The notes under the pieces are model-generated. The model did not search any database. It was not told the origin of the DNA and saw only the letters and a list, made by a program, of their open reading frames with translations. DNA of 64,000 nucleotides from Tillus elongatus (taxonomy: Eukaryota; Arthropoda; Insecta; Coleoptera; Cleridae), in contig OZ023266.1 of the NCBI GenBank assembly GCA_964006375.1, positions 19,538,590 through 19,602,589 on the forward strand. The letters are read 5' to 3'. This document shows positions 53,227 through 64,000 of the stretch, piece after piece. The position numbers and the translations under genes were made by a program. Each line of letters begins with the position of its first letter. Position 1 is the stretch's first letter.

Positions 53227-54205
53227 TAGAGGTGTGCGAACCCACATTTCTTTCGTATCGAACTATAAACGAACCAAGCAAATATGTTGCCTCGAACTTC
53301 CAACCTCTGAGATAGTTTGTCTAAGGTTCACAGTCGAAGTTCGAACTTCTTAAAAATGTAAAATCGAAAACTCTTCAATGTTCACATATAATTTCCGTAA
53401 ATACAAAATTTAGGCACATTGTAGCATATAATATTTGGTACGTAGAACAAAATCACAAAACTTGCACTTGATTGGGTGAAAATGCCCTCCGGTGATGATG
53501 TTAGTTGTGAAGATGGGTAAACGTTGAATAAAAAATACATCTATAGCTAAGCTAAATTATAAATATTTAGTAGCTGTTTGGTGTTAGTAGGCAGTTTCGG
53601 CAAACAGTTAGATTGAGGGGGTTGAAAGTGAGGATGATAGACGCCTATATAATAGCGACTTAAAATTTTAAGCGTCTCCTGCTTGTGAATATTAAACTGT
53701 TTTGGCTCATTGTGAAATAAAGTATGTTTAATCTAGTGCTTCCGGAAGGCAATCTGCAATTATCATCATAAATTCTGAAAACTTTACCAATCAGTTTTGA
53801 ACACTGCCATTAATAATGTTGTAACCGAAAAAGGCGTTGGGGTGCTAGGATATATACAAAAAAAGTACTTCTGTGATTGTTAAATGGTTCTGTCATGTCT
53901 CAGTGTCCCACAAACTGTCAAAAATATGCATGAGTGAAATCTGCAATTATGCTACCAACTCAATCGGACCGATACAGAGTTTAAAGCGCCGCTACCGAGT
54001 TAACGGGGCCGCTACAAAGTTAGAACTTCGCTACATTTGGCAGCATTGAATGACTGTATAGTTCAATTTTTAGGTTTTTTCTGAGCAACGAACTTCGAAC
54101 TATTTTGAAGAATTACGTATTTCGAACTACTTTAACATCGTCTAGCACGAACAATTTTTCGAACCGAAGGTTTGGTTCGAAATTTCGAAGCTTCGCACAC
54201 CTCTA
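53227..54205. mobile_element. hAT-like non-autonomous element, ends tagaggtgtgcgaa
   Basis: The start tagaggtgtgcgaa is mirrored by ttcgcacacctcta. Many ttcgaa repeats lie near both ends. Length is 979 bp, with no coding capacity. An 8-bp duplication is not clear because the left flank is an AAT run. Fragments of the same family lie at 41066-41258 and about 44265-44324. Confidence 0.75.
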
Positions 54206-54228
54206 ATATTGCTTATTTAACAATTATA

Positions 54229-57200
54229 CAATAGTGTGTGAATTTATGTGAACATTGGGAGCTTTTGTATTATTTCAACATGGCAACATTGCTGTGGGAA
54301 TTGTGACATGTGTTTCTCGACATAACCCATAACCTGTCATTCTCCATTACGCGGTTGTCTATGTCAGTCGTTTTGCCGATCATTGTGACTAAGTTACACG
54401 TGTTTTTGTGGTTCTGGAAGAAATTGCATGTTTTAGTTATTTTCTTGAGTTTGTGGCATCATGGATACTACGCCAAGGAAAAGAGAAAGGATAATCACAC
54501 TAAGTAAGCACACATCCATGACGCAAAGAGACATTACTAGTGAGTGTTCCATGAGCTTGGGAGCTGTAAGTAAGATAATTAAATCACAAAGGGAGATTGG
54601 GCCCGTTGAAGTTCAGCGGAAGGGAAAATGTGGGAGAAAAAGGGAAGACAAGTTCCTGAGATAAATCGTTTCTTTTGAGAAATAGCAAGCTGCCCAAGCA
54701 ACATTTAAAGTCAAATTGACGTAAAATCGCCCTACCAATAGGTCGACGACCAAATCACCACAGGTCATTTTCAAGTAAAATTTAAGTTTATATTACCAAT
54801 GTGGGGAATAAAGTCAAAGTAATATGGAAGTCGATAATAGGTCCAGCAAGGCGTTTCGACCAAGGCGTTTTAGTTATATTTAGGGCATTTTCACTTAACA
54901 TTGGGCCAATGGACGTAATATATTGGTAAATATGTGCTCCACTTTACTTGAATCTGACATCTAGGCGCCGAGTGCTGTGACGTTCTTAACAACGAACTAC
55001 GCATACGCATGTGACATTATTCGGTTCTGCAGGATCTGTGGTTATGTATGTATAAACAGACAGTAGAGTAGTAGAGATATTGTCCATCTTTGTTAAAAAA
55101 TGACATCTTGAATGATCAAAGAACTTACTTCAAATATTTGCAACAATGATAAAGGTGAATCGCACTGTATAAAGAAAAAATCCACTGCGGTTATGTTTTT
55201 TTCTGTTAACATGATGATGATACTTCGATAAAATTTGAGCGCCCTAGTAAAAGATAAAATTAGTGAAAATAAAAAATTATTCAAATATCTTGAAATTCTG
55301 ATTTTGGAGGATTGGTGATGTAAACAACACTAAACTATCTTGTCGTCATGGTATACAATCATTATTTAATGTTTTTTTCGAACTAAAATTTGATTACACT
55401 ATATTCAACAAAATATTATTTTTCATTTTCCAATACAATCAAGATGGATACCGCAAAATTAATTTAATATGGCTGCCCTTCTAACATTATTGACCTGAAA
55501 GTTAATTTTGCCCTATTTTTTACCTATAAGTCACAATTCCTAATGACAGGGCAAACTAACCAAACCTTGAAGGCATTTTGTCCTATTATGGGAATTTCAA
55601 CTATATGGTAAACGAATATTGTTTGAATTTATTAGAAATGAAACATTTTCGTGTATAGAAATATATATTACTTATATCCGTGCACAGCGGAGAGACATAT
55701 AGGAATGATTATACAGCGTTTTTGGTCTTTGATTCCATAATATATAAACATTAATAGAAAATGTAAACAAAATAAAATAAGTAAATAAACATAAACATGA
55801 CAGCTGACCGTGTTGCCAATACTTCACTCCATTTGACATGAAAAGGGATGTATTATATTGAAGAGGAAAACGTGCTGATTTGATACCAGCATAGAATTGA
55901 AATTCAGTTTTACTTTCATATACCTAGTAGTAGTGGCCGATAAAGTTGTCATACTTTTTTTAGGATTGAAAAATGAGTTCTTCATTTGATGTAAGCCACT
56001 TTGAATGATCAGCATCTATCACTATTTTTCTGTGAGCATTCTTTACTACTCTATAATAGTTTGTAGTATGTCTGTAAACTTTTATTGGTTTCAAAGGGGG
56101 CATTGTAACACTATATTTGTTACTGGTGCACGCACATTAACAACAAGAATAAACTTTTGTTGATGAAGTTTATCAACTGACACACCTTTAAGATTCACAA
56201 ATGTATTTCACTGCTGTACACTTTGAACTTTGAGGACAATTTTTATTTCAAGTCAGATTTTATGGGTATTTTCAACTTGAAGGTAGGCAATTTGACTTGG
56301 AAGACCATTTCTGCAGTAATTATGACTTTATAGCCGATCAGAAAGCCATTTTAGGTTAGCTCAGTGCCCAAAATATTTCCTGTGCTGTATTGCAATGAAA
56401 TTGGTAATATATATGTAAGCTGGACTTCGTAAGAAGACCTCCAATTTACTATACCACAGAGACATATTGCAGGTTAATATTACGTAATAAATTACCTTAA
56501 AGTAGGTATTTCAGGTATCTGGACTTGGTAGTCGATTTTCAGTCCAATTTAGGGCACACTTCGACCTAAAAATTACCAACTCTGGAATTGAAACACAAAA
56601 GTATATTCAAGTATATTTTATGAGTAAAATTAAACCAATTTTTTCCCAATTTAGTTATTTGTAAGTTACTGACTTTGGAGTAATTTTAATAGTCAAAAAT
56701 AAGCTAGTTCGGAGCCGCATTTCCAAATTTGTAGTCATTATGACAATCAAGGCAACATTTTAGTTAATTATTACCAAATTACAACTTGGTTAGGTTATTT
56801 GGACTCGAGTGCTGGTTAACATGCCTTAATTTGTTGCTTGGGTGTACCCTACAAAGACAAGCTATGACCTTAAGCAAGACTTAGAAAAGGCTGAAGTAAA
56901 AATTTACAATTCTATAATTCACAGGCGCCTTGTGGTGGGAGGAAGAAAAGCTGTGAGACCTGGAAAGAAACAGCTTGTGACGGAAGTTATGAAGAAAAAA
57001 GTCTTGTGCTCAGATGAGACACAGTTTTTGGTGCAGAGGTGCCGAAAAAGTGTGGACCCAAAGTTAACTGCAGCTTACTTGATCCAGACAATGAAACATC
57101 CAATCAAAAACATGTTTTAGGGCTGTTTTTCATATATGAGAACATGGAGATTTATACATATCGAAGGCATGATGAACAGTGAAAACTATAAAGAGATGTT

Positions 57201-57669
57201 AGAAACGTGTTTGTCCAGAGAACTGGAAAAAGTCCAAGCACTTGGTGAACTAATCTTCTAGCAAGATTCAACACTGTGTTATGTTTCCCAGAAGATGGTG
57301 TAATATTTTAAGGACACAAAGATTACCCTGCTAGACTGGCCTGGAAACTCACCAGACATTAATCCTATTGAGAACATGTGGTCTATATGCAAGGCCATAA
57401 TGCAAAAAATGGATTGTACAACAAAAAGTAAGATGATTGAGGCTGTCATTTAACTATGGTTTCAAGATGACAAAATAAAGGACCATTGCAACAAAATAAT
57501 TAATTCTATGCCAAAACGAGTTGAAGCTGTAATAAAAACCAAAGGGTAACATATACCCTATTGAATAATACTAAAAGATTTATAAACTAGTAACGTTTGT
57601 ATTTTTTTCTGTCAATAAACGATATTTAACGTAAATCTACCTGTGTTCACATTAATTTGCACAATACTG
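54229..57669 (+). mobile_element. Tc1-like transposon, broken transposase, split by an insertion
   Basis: Inverted ends cA.TA.TGTG..AATT.ATGTGAACA, each next to a TA (54227-54228 and 57670-57671). N-terminal helix-turn-helix part at 54461-54664 (MTQRDITSECSMSLGAVSKI, GRKREDK). After the insertion come YPTKTSYDLKQDL, STIHRRL-like SIIHRRLVV, VLCSDETQF (first Asp), DSTLCY (the second-Asp region, decayed) and WPGNSPDINPIENMWS (DE region). Without the insertion it is about 1.29 kb, the normal Tc1 length. Several stops. Confidence 0.88.
54693..56842. mobile_element. 2.15-kb element with ends cccaagcaac, inserted in the Tc1 element
   Basis: Starts cccaagcaaca and ends tgttgcttggg, an 11-base perfect inverted repeat. 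No transposase recognised; the AT-rich interior repeats short motifs with acttgaa and ccaaatt. No clear target duplication: joining the flanks directly keeps the Tc1 frame. Confidence 0.65.
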
Positions 57670-57671
57670 TA

Positions 57672-58556
57672 TATATTTTAGAGGAGACCCGTTAGAAAAT
57701 CGTTCATTCCGGGTGTCGCTTTACTTAATGTAAGAGAAGATTGGTTTGAAAACCTTAAATCGTTCACACCGGGTGTCACATTATGCATACCATTCTAGAA
57801 AGCAGTAAATATCACTCGACGTGGTTAGATTGAAGTTGCTATCAGCACCTCTGGTTATGAGAAAAAAGAATTAAAATTAAATTGATGACACCAGTTCCTA
57901 ATGTTATTACAGTAATTATATTATCTAAGATTTATATAAAATCTACACTAAAAAATGAATAAAATTTGTCTATGATAGAGGTGTATAAAAATAAATTCAA
58001 ACATGTTTTTTTAACACTATAAGAAACTTTCATATCTAATTTTGATCTTGGGAAAACATATCAAGTTTTGTTTTATAGTCAATTAACTAATTCTAGCTTT
58101 CTATTGATATTTACAATAAATATTGTTAACGTAGAATATAAATATTATATTAGTTATAAAATACTGAGAATAAAGTAAGCAGTTTTCATTGGGCAGTAAA
58201 TTTTATAATAAAATTAGGCTAAAATTATACTGCACAAGAGTTAAGTCATTTCGAGAGTAAAAATTTCAGTTCATAAGGCTAAAGTCGTGCTATAAATATC
58301 TAAAATATCCACAAGTGAATAAAGTAAGCAAAGTTCTTCTAAACTAGGCACTTTCATCTTAAAGCTTTTTGTACATTTCAACGATTCTACAACAAAATTT
58401 TATAAAAATGAATGAATGAATTTCTTTTGTGAATACATTCGAACACTTTTGTATTTTGTTGTTTTGTTTCTTGTATAGCCAATGTTGATCCATATCATCA
58501 TTAAAAAGCTTCAGGTTCTTTAATGATATAGAAAAAGATAATACACAACTTATTTT
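57672..58556. other. AT-rich sequence, no gene seen
   Basis: No coding region found. A block containing aatcgttca..ccgggtgtc occurs twice near 57700 and 57760, a short direct repeat. The right part may be 3' UTR of the minus-strand exon at 58557. Confidence 0.4.
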
Positions 58557-58694
58557 TTAATTCATGGGCATAAGCTCATTATTTTGTGGCTGTTGAGTAC
58601 CACCGTTCCTTGTTACTCCCAAGTTTTCCATCTGAATACCATCAGGGGCATCACCGTTTTGACACATGCATAAATATACAGTATCTAGCACCAT
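58557..58694 (-). CDS. Probable terminal exon; possibly choline-transporter-like (SLC44) protein
   Basis: On the minus strand an acceptor TTTCAG precedes 58694, followed by 45 codons and TAA (58559-58557). It starts MVLDTVYLCMCQNGD and ends QQPQNNELMPMN. The V-D-T-x-x-L-C-x-C block followed by a polar tail resembles the end of SLC44 proteins, which reads VDT.FLCF.ED as I know it. I see no upstream exon in the window with certainty, so the gene would begin beyond or deep in 58.7-64 kb. The splice context and non-AT-rich codons support a real exon; the family is tentative. Confidence 0.42.
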   Translation of the reverse strand: MVLDTVYLCMCQNGDAPDGIQMENLGVTRNGGTQQPQNNELMPMN

Positions 58695-61396
58695 CTGAAA
58701 CAAAATTAAATTAATATGGAATTAAACAAAACAATTTTCTAACATCTAGTTTTTATAGTGGTGATATTTACAATATTAACAAATCTAATTTTCATAAGGA
58801 TTGGCCTCAGTCTGGGGACGAAATAGAAGAAAACAATTTATTGGAGCAAAGCAACTGCTAAGTCATAATAACACTCCCAGGTCTAATGAAACTCAGAATT
58901 ACTATAGCCAGATCAAAATCAAGCAAGTGTTGAAAAAGAAAAACAGGCAAAAAATTTAACTGAGAGAATTTCACCTATGTGATACTTTATCGTTTGTACA
59001 TGAAAATTGTCATATATCACTAGTATTGTGCTAACTTGACCAGGGATTTATTTATTATGTCTATGACTTGATATCAGCTTATTGTTCCATGTAGATGAGT
59101 TGGTATTTTGTTGTGGGTCTTATATCACAGCATAATCAACAGTTAGCAGTGAATCTCTGCCTGAGAGATGTTAAGCACAATCCTACGACAGCCCCATTTG
59201 AAAATAACCATTATTTGTTTGAGACCTGTATTCTGGCATTAATCTTGCCAGTAGCGTAGTATAGAGTAGGGGTGGGCGAAACTGCTTTTTACGAAAGCAG
59301 TGACGGAGTACAGTTACTCTGTTTATTTGGCAGCCACAAATAATAAGCTTGTAAATTTCCTAGGAGTGAAACACTCTAATAGCACTACAAAATGCCATAA
59401 TAATTCTGTATTAAGGCGGCCCGTTATATTATTGGTTTGTGCAACGGAGGTGCATTTAGCCAGAATATAATTATTAATTATAATCAGCTTTACAAATTTT
59501 AAATCATTTAACCATGACTTTTTTGATAAAATATGAATGTGCTATAACCCAGCGACTGAGAGCCTCTCATACACGAATCGTCTTTGGCATATACCTACAA
59601 GGGATTATTTGCTGCATTATTATAATTCTCGGGAACCTATAATCTTTACAACAAACACCTCTTATAAAATAGAAATACTTCAGCTGGGCTTGGCTTTATA
59701 AAAGAATTCGATGCTGTACAAAATTGAATAACTTAAGAAGAAAAATGTGTTGTATCTCTGGAGTTTCTCCAGGACTTGGTTTTTTCAGTCAGGTGGAGCA
59801 AATATTTAAAGCTTTATATAGTAGTAAAAGTAACATCTTGGATAAAATACCACCCTTTTCTACGTGATGGGCGGGTACTTTAACCAACCAAACTGCTTTT
59901 TGCTTTCCGTAGACAACTCCCACAAATATGATCACTATTTTTCGTTTTATGTTATGTTTGTATTTGTGTCTCAGCTTTAGTCAGTGGTTTATAAATTTTG
60001 ATTTGACACAACTTCTTAGAAGTTTGCAAAAGACTGCCTTATAGTCATCCCTGTCCTACTTTTTCTGCTCATTATGTAATTAAATTATACATGAGAGTCA
60101 GAATATATTACACTTTAAAAAACGCCAATGAAAACTCTAAAAATATCAGTAGAAGTAAGTTAATTATGTGCCTCCAATAAAAGTATAAGGTTATTAATTT
60201 TAGATCTAAAATTGACAATAACTTTCAATGTATTAATTTATCTACGTTACTTAATAATTAGTTTCATTCTATTTATTTATTTATATGTTCATTTACTCAT
60301 CTATTAATTTATATATTTATAAACGGCTTAGCCTATCTAGGTTAGTATTATATAATTTTAAATGTTTTGTTTACATAAAAACATGACAATATGTGATCTT
60401 TTTCATTTTATATTTCACGTATCTTTTATTAGTTTCGAATATTTTGTTCGCTTCTTGAGTATTCTAAAGCTTTGTTGTAGAACTTGCAACGTGGTATTTT
60501 TATAAATCCCCGTTTCAATTGATCATCTCCATAGTTGGTTTCATATTCCGGGTGAAGATCGTTATTTTAATTAAAATACTCAATTCCCCCAATCGACGCC
60601 GCTGTCAATGGTATCTCTCTTTCCCTGATATCTACTTCAGGCCGATATTTCGATATTTATCGGAACGAGGTAGCAGGATTGATAACGCTGAGACGGTGGG
60701 CATTCGTGCAGAACCTGCGGCGCTGGTAAAGTGACGAAAAATTTATATCGTTCTCTGAATAGTAAACTTGTGCATTAATGGAAAAGTGTTGTTCTCTTCT
60801 GGCCGAAAAACGTTTTCGATAATCAAAAACACCAAAGTGAAATTAGCAGTCAGAATCTAGAAGGAAAAGACTCACGTCTTGTTAGTTTTAAAAAAACTGT
60901 TGTCTTGTATAAATCGCAGCCGTTACGTTGGATAATATCACTTGTCATACTCAATTGGCAATTACCCAGAAGATATTTAGACACGGAAGTATATATCTAG
61001 AAAGGACAGAGAAAATGCGTAATAATTTGGAAAGTTAGTCTAGAAAAGTTAAATACAGCCTTTTCCGGCATACGTCAATTTTCTGAATTTATTTGGTAAA
61101 CTAAGCTTTGTCGGAGTGAAGACTTATTTGGTTTGGTGTTACGAAACAATATAGCAGTCAAAGTTTGACCCTGAGTTTAAAACCAATAACCTAAGGTAAC
61201 TCTTTTCTGATATTATTATTATACATACCCGAAGATAGAGAGAGAGAGAGAGAGCGATCTTCGAAGAGTCACCTACAAATTTGTGGTTTAAGAACTTATT
61301 TACGATTCTATTTTTTTTGTTCTTGTGAAAATTAAATAAAATACTTTTGGATGTTCAATTTCTTAATATAATAATAACGTATCTTAGTAGTTATAA
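58695..61396. other. Gene-poor AT-rich region
   Basis: No convincing coding region. A short AG run lies near 61235-61255. The 71-codon open frame at 60519-60734 has no recognisable features. Confidence 0.4.
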
Positions 61397-62275
61397 TGTA
61401 ACGACATACGTTTGCAAACAGCCTGTCGCATAATTATTATTGTTAATCTTACACTTTTATAAAGCTTGTTTTTGTTGAAGGATTTTTCAATTACACAACA
61501 TATAAATTGGAGCAAGGGTTCACACCTTAGTAATAGTAGTGGTTTAAAATAAATAAATTATCAAATTAAATTTTTAGTAGGTTTTTCTATAGTTTTTCCA
61601 AATTAAATTAAATTATAGTGGCATCTCTGACAGTTTTATTTTCCTTTCTTGTAGATATCTATTTTAAACGGATACCGATAATAAAAATCAGTTCCCTTAT
61701 TTTCAAAAAAATAAAAAAAATTTTGAAATTAGCGTAGCACAAAATTGGCATCTAACCTGGTGGGGATCGATTTGTATACTAATTATTTACTTTTGGATTT
61801 AGAAATTTAAATAGTACAGGGCTATCTCTCTTTTATTTTATTTTTTTACTTTTTTTTTCTCGTTACATGCGTCACTCTCTCTAGCATTAACCTTTGGGTT
61901 GTGCTCGCATAATTTTTTTATCTAATTGATAATCTGTATATATTTCTTCTCTTTCAATTATAACTTAAAATTTAGATTGATCGTTAGTTCTCAGGGGTTT
62001 TATAGAACTAACGGTTTAATAATTTAGAACATGCTTGGAAAATAAATTATACCATTTTTAAATTCACTTCGGGAATGTAAGTTTACGCGAAGAGCTTTGC
62101 TATTCATCTGGTATAACATAATAAATAAATAAAAAAAAAGAAAGAAAAACATTTTTCCTTTGGTAATTCATTGCCTAGTTACATTTCACATATCGGCGAA
62201 AATATATATATAAATTTTTTTTGGAACATTGCCTTTTCCTTCTTTTCTTTAGAATTTCCTTTTCAGATTTTTTTA

Positions 62276-63727
62276 ATGGAGTTTGTCAATTACCTCTTAT
62301 CTGAAGAACTTATCTATGAGATCAAGCTTCGGGGTGGTAAGCCCAGGGATAATCAAGATGATCGCCGGAGACAATTCAGGGTTTTACTAAGAAGACAGGG
62401 TGTTTCTCTTCTCCCAGACATTGATTCCCCGTTGGAATTTGGTGAAGATCTCCAAGGTTGTGAAGCTATCATTGCTTCTCTGCAACCTCTAGTTAACGAC
62501 TTGAATAACGATTCTTCCGAATCCGATGTTAAACGAATTCGATCTCGTCTTCTCCATCTGACTTCTCGATTTCACCGTATTTCGACACAGAAGCCAGAGC
62601 ATGAAAAGTTGCTTGAGGCCCTTGACGAAAAAATAATCTCTCTGGAAGGTGACTTCTTGGAAAAAGAGGACGCTTACAACCTTTCGCGTCTGTCTTTGCA
62701 TTCCCCAGGTACTGATTCCACATCCGTACCCGCCTCTACAATTACCTCTTCGGTAGTTAACGCTGCCCTACCTACTCCGGTTATCTCATCCTCAAGGAGT
62801 CGCTATGTTCCTGTATGGAAATGGAACATTACGTTTTCTGGTGATTGTTCAGGTGATAGCTTGACCACATTTTTGGAGAGAATTAGAGAACTCCAGCTCT
62901 CCCGCGACGTGGATTCCAAGGAGCTATTTTCATCCGCTACCGACCTATTTTCTGGACCCGCCCTTCAATATCTCCGTAGTGTCAGACCAACTGTCAATAG
63001 TTGGGATGGACTAGTTGCCTTATTGAAGGATACCTTTTTACCTTCATCGTATGATGAGGATCTCTTAGCTGAGATTAAGCGCCGCACCCAAGGTCAAAAA
63101 GAAAGCGTAGCATTATATTTGGCATATATGCAGGGTTTGTTTTCTAAGCTTTCTTCTCCTCCCTCGGAGGTTGATCAAATATCTATTACTCGGAGAAACT
63201 TATTACCTTGCCATATTTCACAACTTGCCCTTCAAGATATCTCTTCCATTTCTCATTTGGCTAAACTCTGTAAACGCCTTGAGGAGGCACAGAAAAATGT
63301 TACTGATTTCAAGCCACCCCCATCTAAAAACGCTCTACATCTTCTTGAACCTTCTCTTGCCTATGCTGAACAGCTAGAAAATCAAATAGCTGTTGCAGTG
63401 TCCTCCAGTACCTGTTGGAATTGTCAACAGAGAGGTCACCTCTATAACTCCTGTCCAATGACACGTTCTGTATTTTGTTTTGGGTGTGGTCGAAGAAACA
63501 CATACAAATCCAAGTGTCCAAGATGCTCACTACCTTCCATTTCCAATAACACTCCCTCAGGGTCTCGCTCTCCCTTACCTTCACCGTCGAAGCATGTCAG
63601 TCAAATAGGTTCTCCCTTGTCATCATCCCCTGTATCTAAAATTACTAGTCCACATACCCCACCCATACACCATACCTCTACTAGTACGACCGTTCAGAAT
63701 CATGTCCCGAAAAATTCAAAAAACTAG
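62276..63727 (+). CDS. Gag protein of Ty3/gypsy-type element
   Basis: 483 residues from ATG 62276; the open frame extends upstream but without ATG. Residues 1-110 are charged and helical. Residues 110-175 are linker. The retrotransposon gag (capsid-like) domain runs from about 177 (YVPVWKWNITFSG) to 330, including LFSGPALQYLRS and LKDTFLPSSYDEDLL. One canonical CCHC knuckle is at 380-393 (CWNCQQRGHLYNSC). A second, variant knuckle follows (CFGCGRRNTYKSKCPRC) with Thr in place of the His. The tail is Ser/Pro-rich. It would form the particle and bind element RNA. No internal break. Confidence 0.88.
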   Translation: MEFVNYLLSEELIYEIKLRGGKPRDNQDDRRRQFRVLLRRQGVSLLPDIDSPLEFGEDLQGCEAIIASLQPLVNDLNNDSSESDVKRIRSRLLHLTSRFHRISTQKPEHEKLLEALDEKIISLEGDFLEKEDAYNLSRLSLHSPGTDSTSVPASTITSSVVNAALPTPVISSSRSRYVPVWKWNITFSGDCSGDSLTTFLERIRELQLSRDVDSKELFSSATDLFSGPALQYLRSVRPTVNSWDGLVALLKDTFLPSSYDEDLLAEIKRRTQGQKESVALYLAYMQGLFSKLSSPPSEVDQISITRRNLLPCHISQLALQDISSISHLAKLCKRLEEAQKNVTDFKPPPSKNALHLLEPSLAYAEQLENQIAVAVSSSTCWNCQQRGHLYNSCPMTRSVFCFGCGRRNTYKSKCPRCSLPSISNNTPSGSRSPLPSPSKHVSQIGSPLSSSPVSKITSPHTPPIHHTSTSTTVQNHVPKNSKN

Positions 63728-63744
63728 TTTCCCGGAAGGAAACT
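63718..63744 (+). promoter_or_regulatory. -1 ribosomal frameshift site at gag stop
   Basis: The heptamer A AAA AAC (63718-63724) lies in the gag frame directly before the TAG stop. It fits the X XXY YYZ rule. A short hairpin, AGTTTCC with GGAAACT around a 5-base loop (63726-63744), starts within two bases. That spacing is shorter than the usual 5-9 bases, so the stimulating structure may lie further on. Confidence 0.65.
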
Positions 63745-64000
63745 GGGCAATCCTCCCGTGGTATCTTGGTCTCGCCCAAAAAGTTTTCGCCTACCTTTCC
63801 AACACAAAACAATCTTACCCCTTCTCTCTTGATTACCTCCACTGTAGATATTCCTTGTCGTACTTCTGCTCCTGAGTGGGCTAAGTGGTTGCGGAGAATA
63901 AATAAGGAATTTTCTCCTTCTGGAACTTCCTCTACCGTCACTACCTCCCTTAACCCTGTCTTAACTCCTGTTGTTGGTGACTCCCGTCCTCACATGGCTA
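63724..64000 (+). CDS. Start of pol, -1 frame, truncated by window end
   Basis: The frame one base back from gag is open from the heptamer to the end of the window, about 92 codons. It is Ser/Thr/Pro-rich at first and includes APEWAKWLRRINKEFSPSG. No protease or RT motif is reached yet. Assignment as pol rests on position and the frameshift signal. Confidence 0.55.

Larger units (their letters stand above)
61397..64000 (+). mobile_element. Ty3/gypsy-type LTR retrotransposon, 5' part (continues beyond window)
   Basis: A possible 5' LTR begins tgtaacgac at 61397 and ends before a primer-binding-site-like stretch, ttggcatctaacctggtggg, at about 61745-61765. A leader of about 500 bases follows, then gag (62276-63727) and the start of pol in the -1 frame. 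The right LTR lies outside, so LTR boundaries are uncertain. Gag and frameshift layout are seen directly. Confidence 0.72.

Noticed and set aside
60519..60734. 71-codon open frame
   Set aside because: AT-driven, no motif, no gene context.

Overview
This is animal nuclear DNA, most likely from an insect. It is AT-rich, carries long TA microsatellites, has short GT-AG introns, and is packed with Penelope-like, hAT, mariner/Tc1, Jockey/CR1-like and LOA-like elements. I cannot name the species from the sequence. Host genes fill only a small part of the 64 kb; most of the rest is transposon insertions, many nested.

Host genes. (1) 514-10959, + strand: the last four exons of a mitochondrial-type glycerol-3-phosphate acyltransferase, its introns swollen by a LINE, a Penelope-like element and a TIR element that itself contains a LINE. 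(2) 20196-24857, - strand: a complete three-exon uroporphyrinogen-III synthase (heme pathway). A 446-bp TA array, a Tc1/mariner-type transposon and mariner ends lie in intron 2, and a SINE sits against the first splice donor. (3) 25273-25503, + strand, head to head with it: a small single-pass membrane protein of unknown identity. (4) 37416-38603, + strand: a complete four-exon BRX1 ribosome-biogenesis gene. (5) 58557-58694, - strand: a probable last exon, perhaps of a choline-transporter-like protein. These genes share no pathway and look like ordinary neighbours.

Mobile elements. The best preserved is a full-length LOA-like non-LTR element (30066-35310) with both ORFs intact, a poly(A) tail and a 12-bp target duplication. 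The right end holds the 5' part of a Ty3/gypsy-type element with an intact gag, a canonical -1 frameshift heptamer at the gag stop and the start of pol. Several elements have exact boundaries: a 2.3-kb hAT, two copies of a hAT MITE, a hAT reduced to its BED finger inside a mariner, and a Tc1 element split by a foldback-like insertion.

Most interesting signal. Hammerhead-ribozyme-like motifs lie on opposite strands at the outer ends of a Penelope-like element whose arms are inverted repeats (26.7-29.1 kb). A diverged pair lies head to head in a compact palindrome at 44.8-45.0 kb. Stem II differs between the two families by paired changes that keep base pairing, which argues for a conserved RNA fold.
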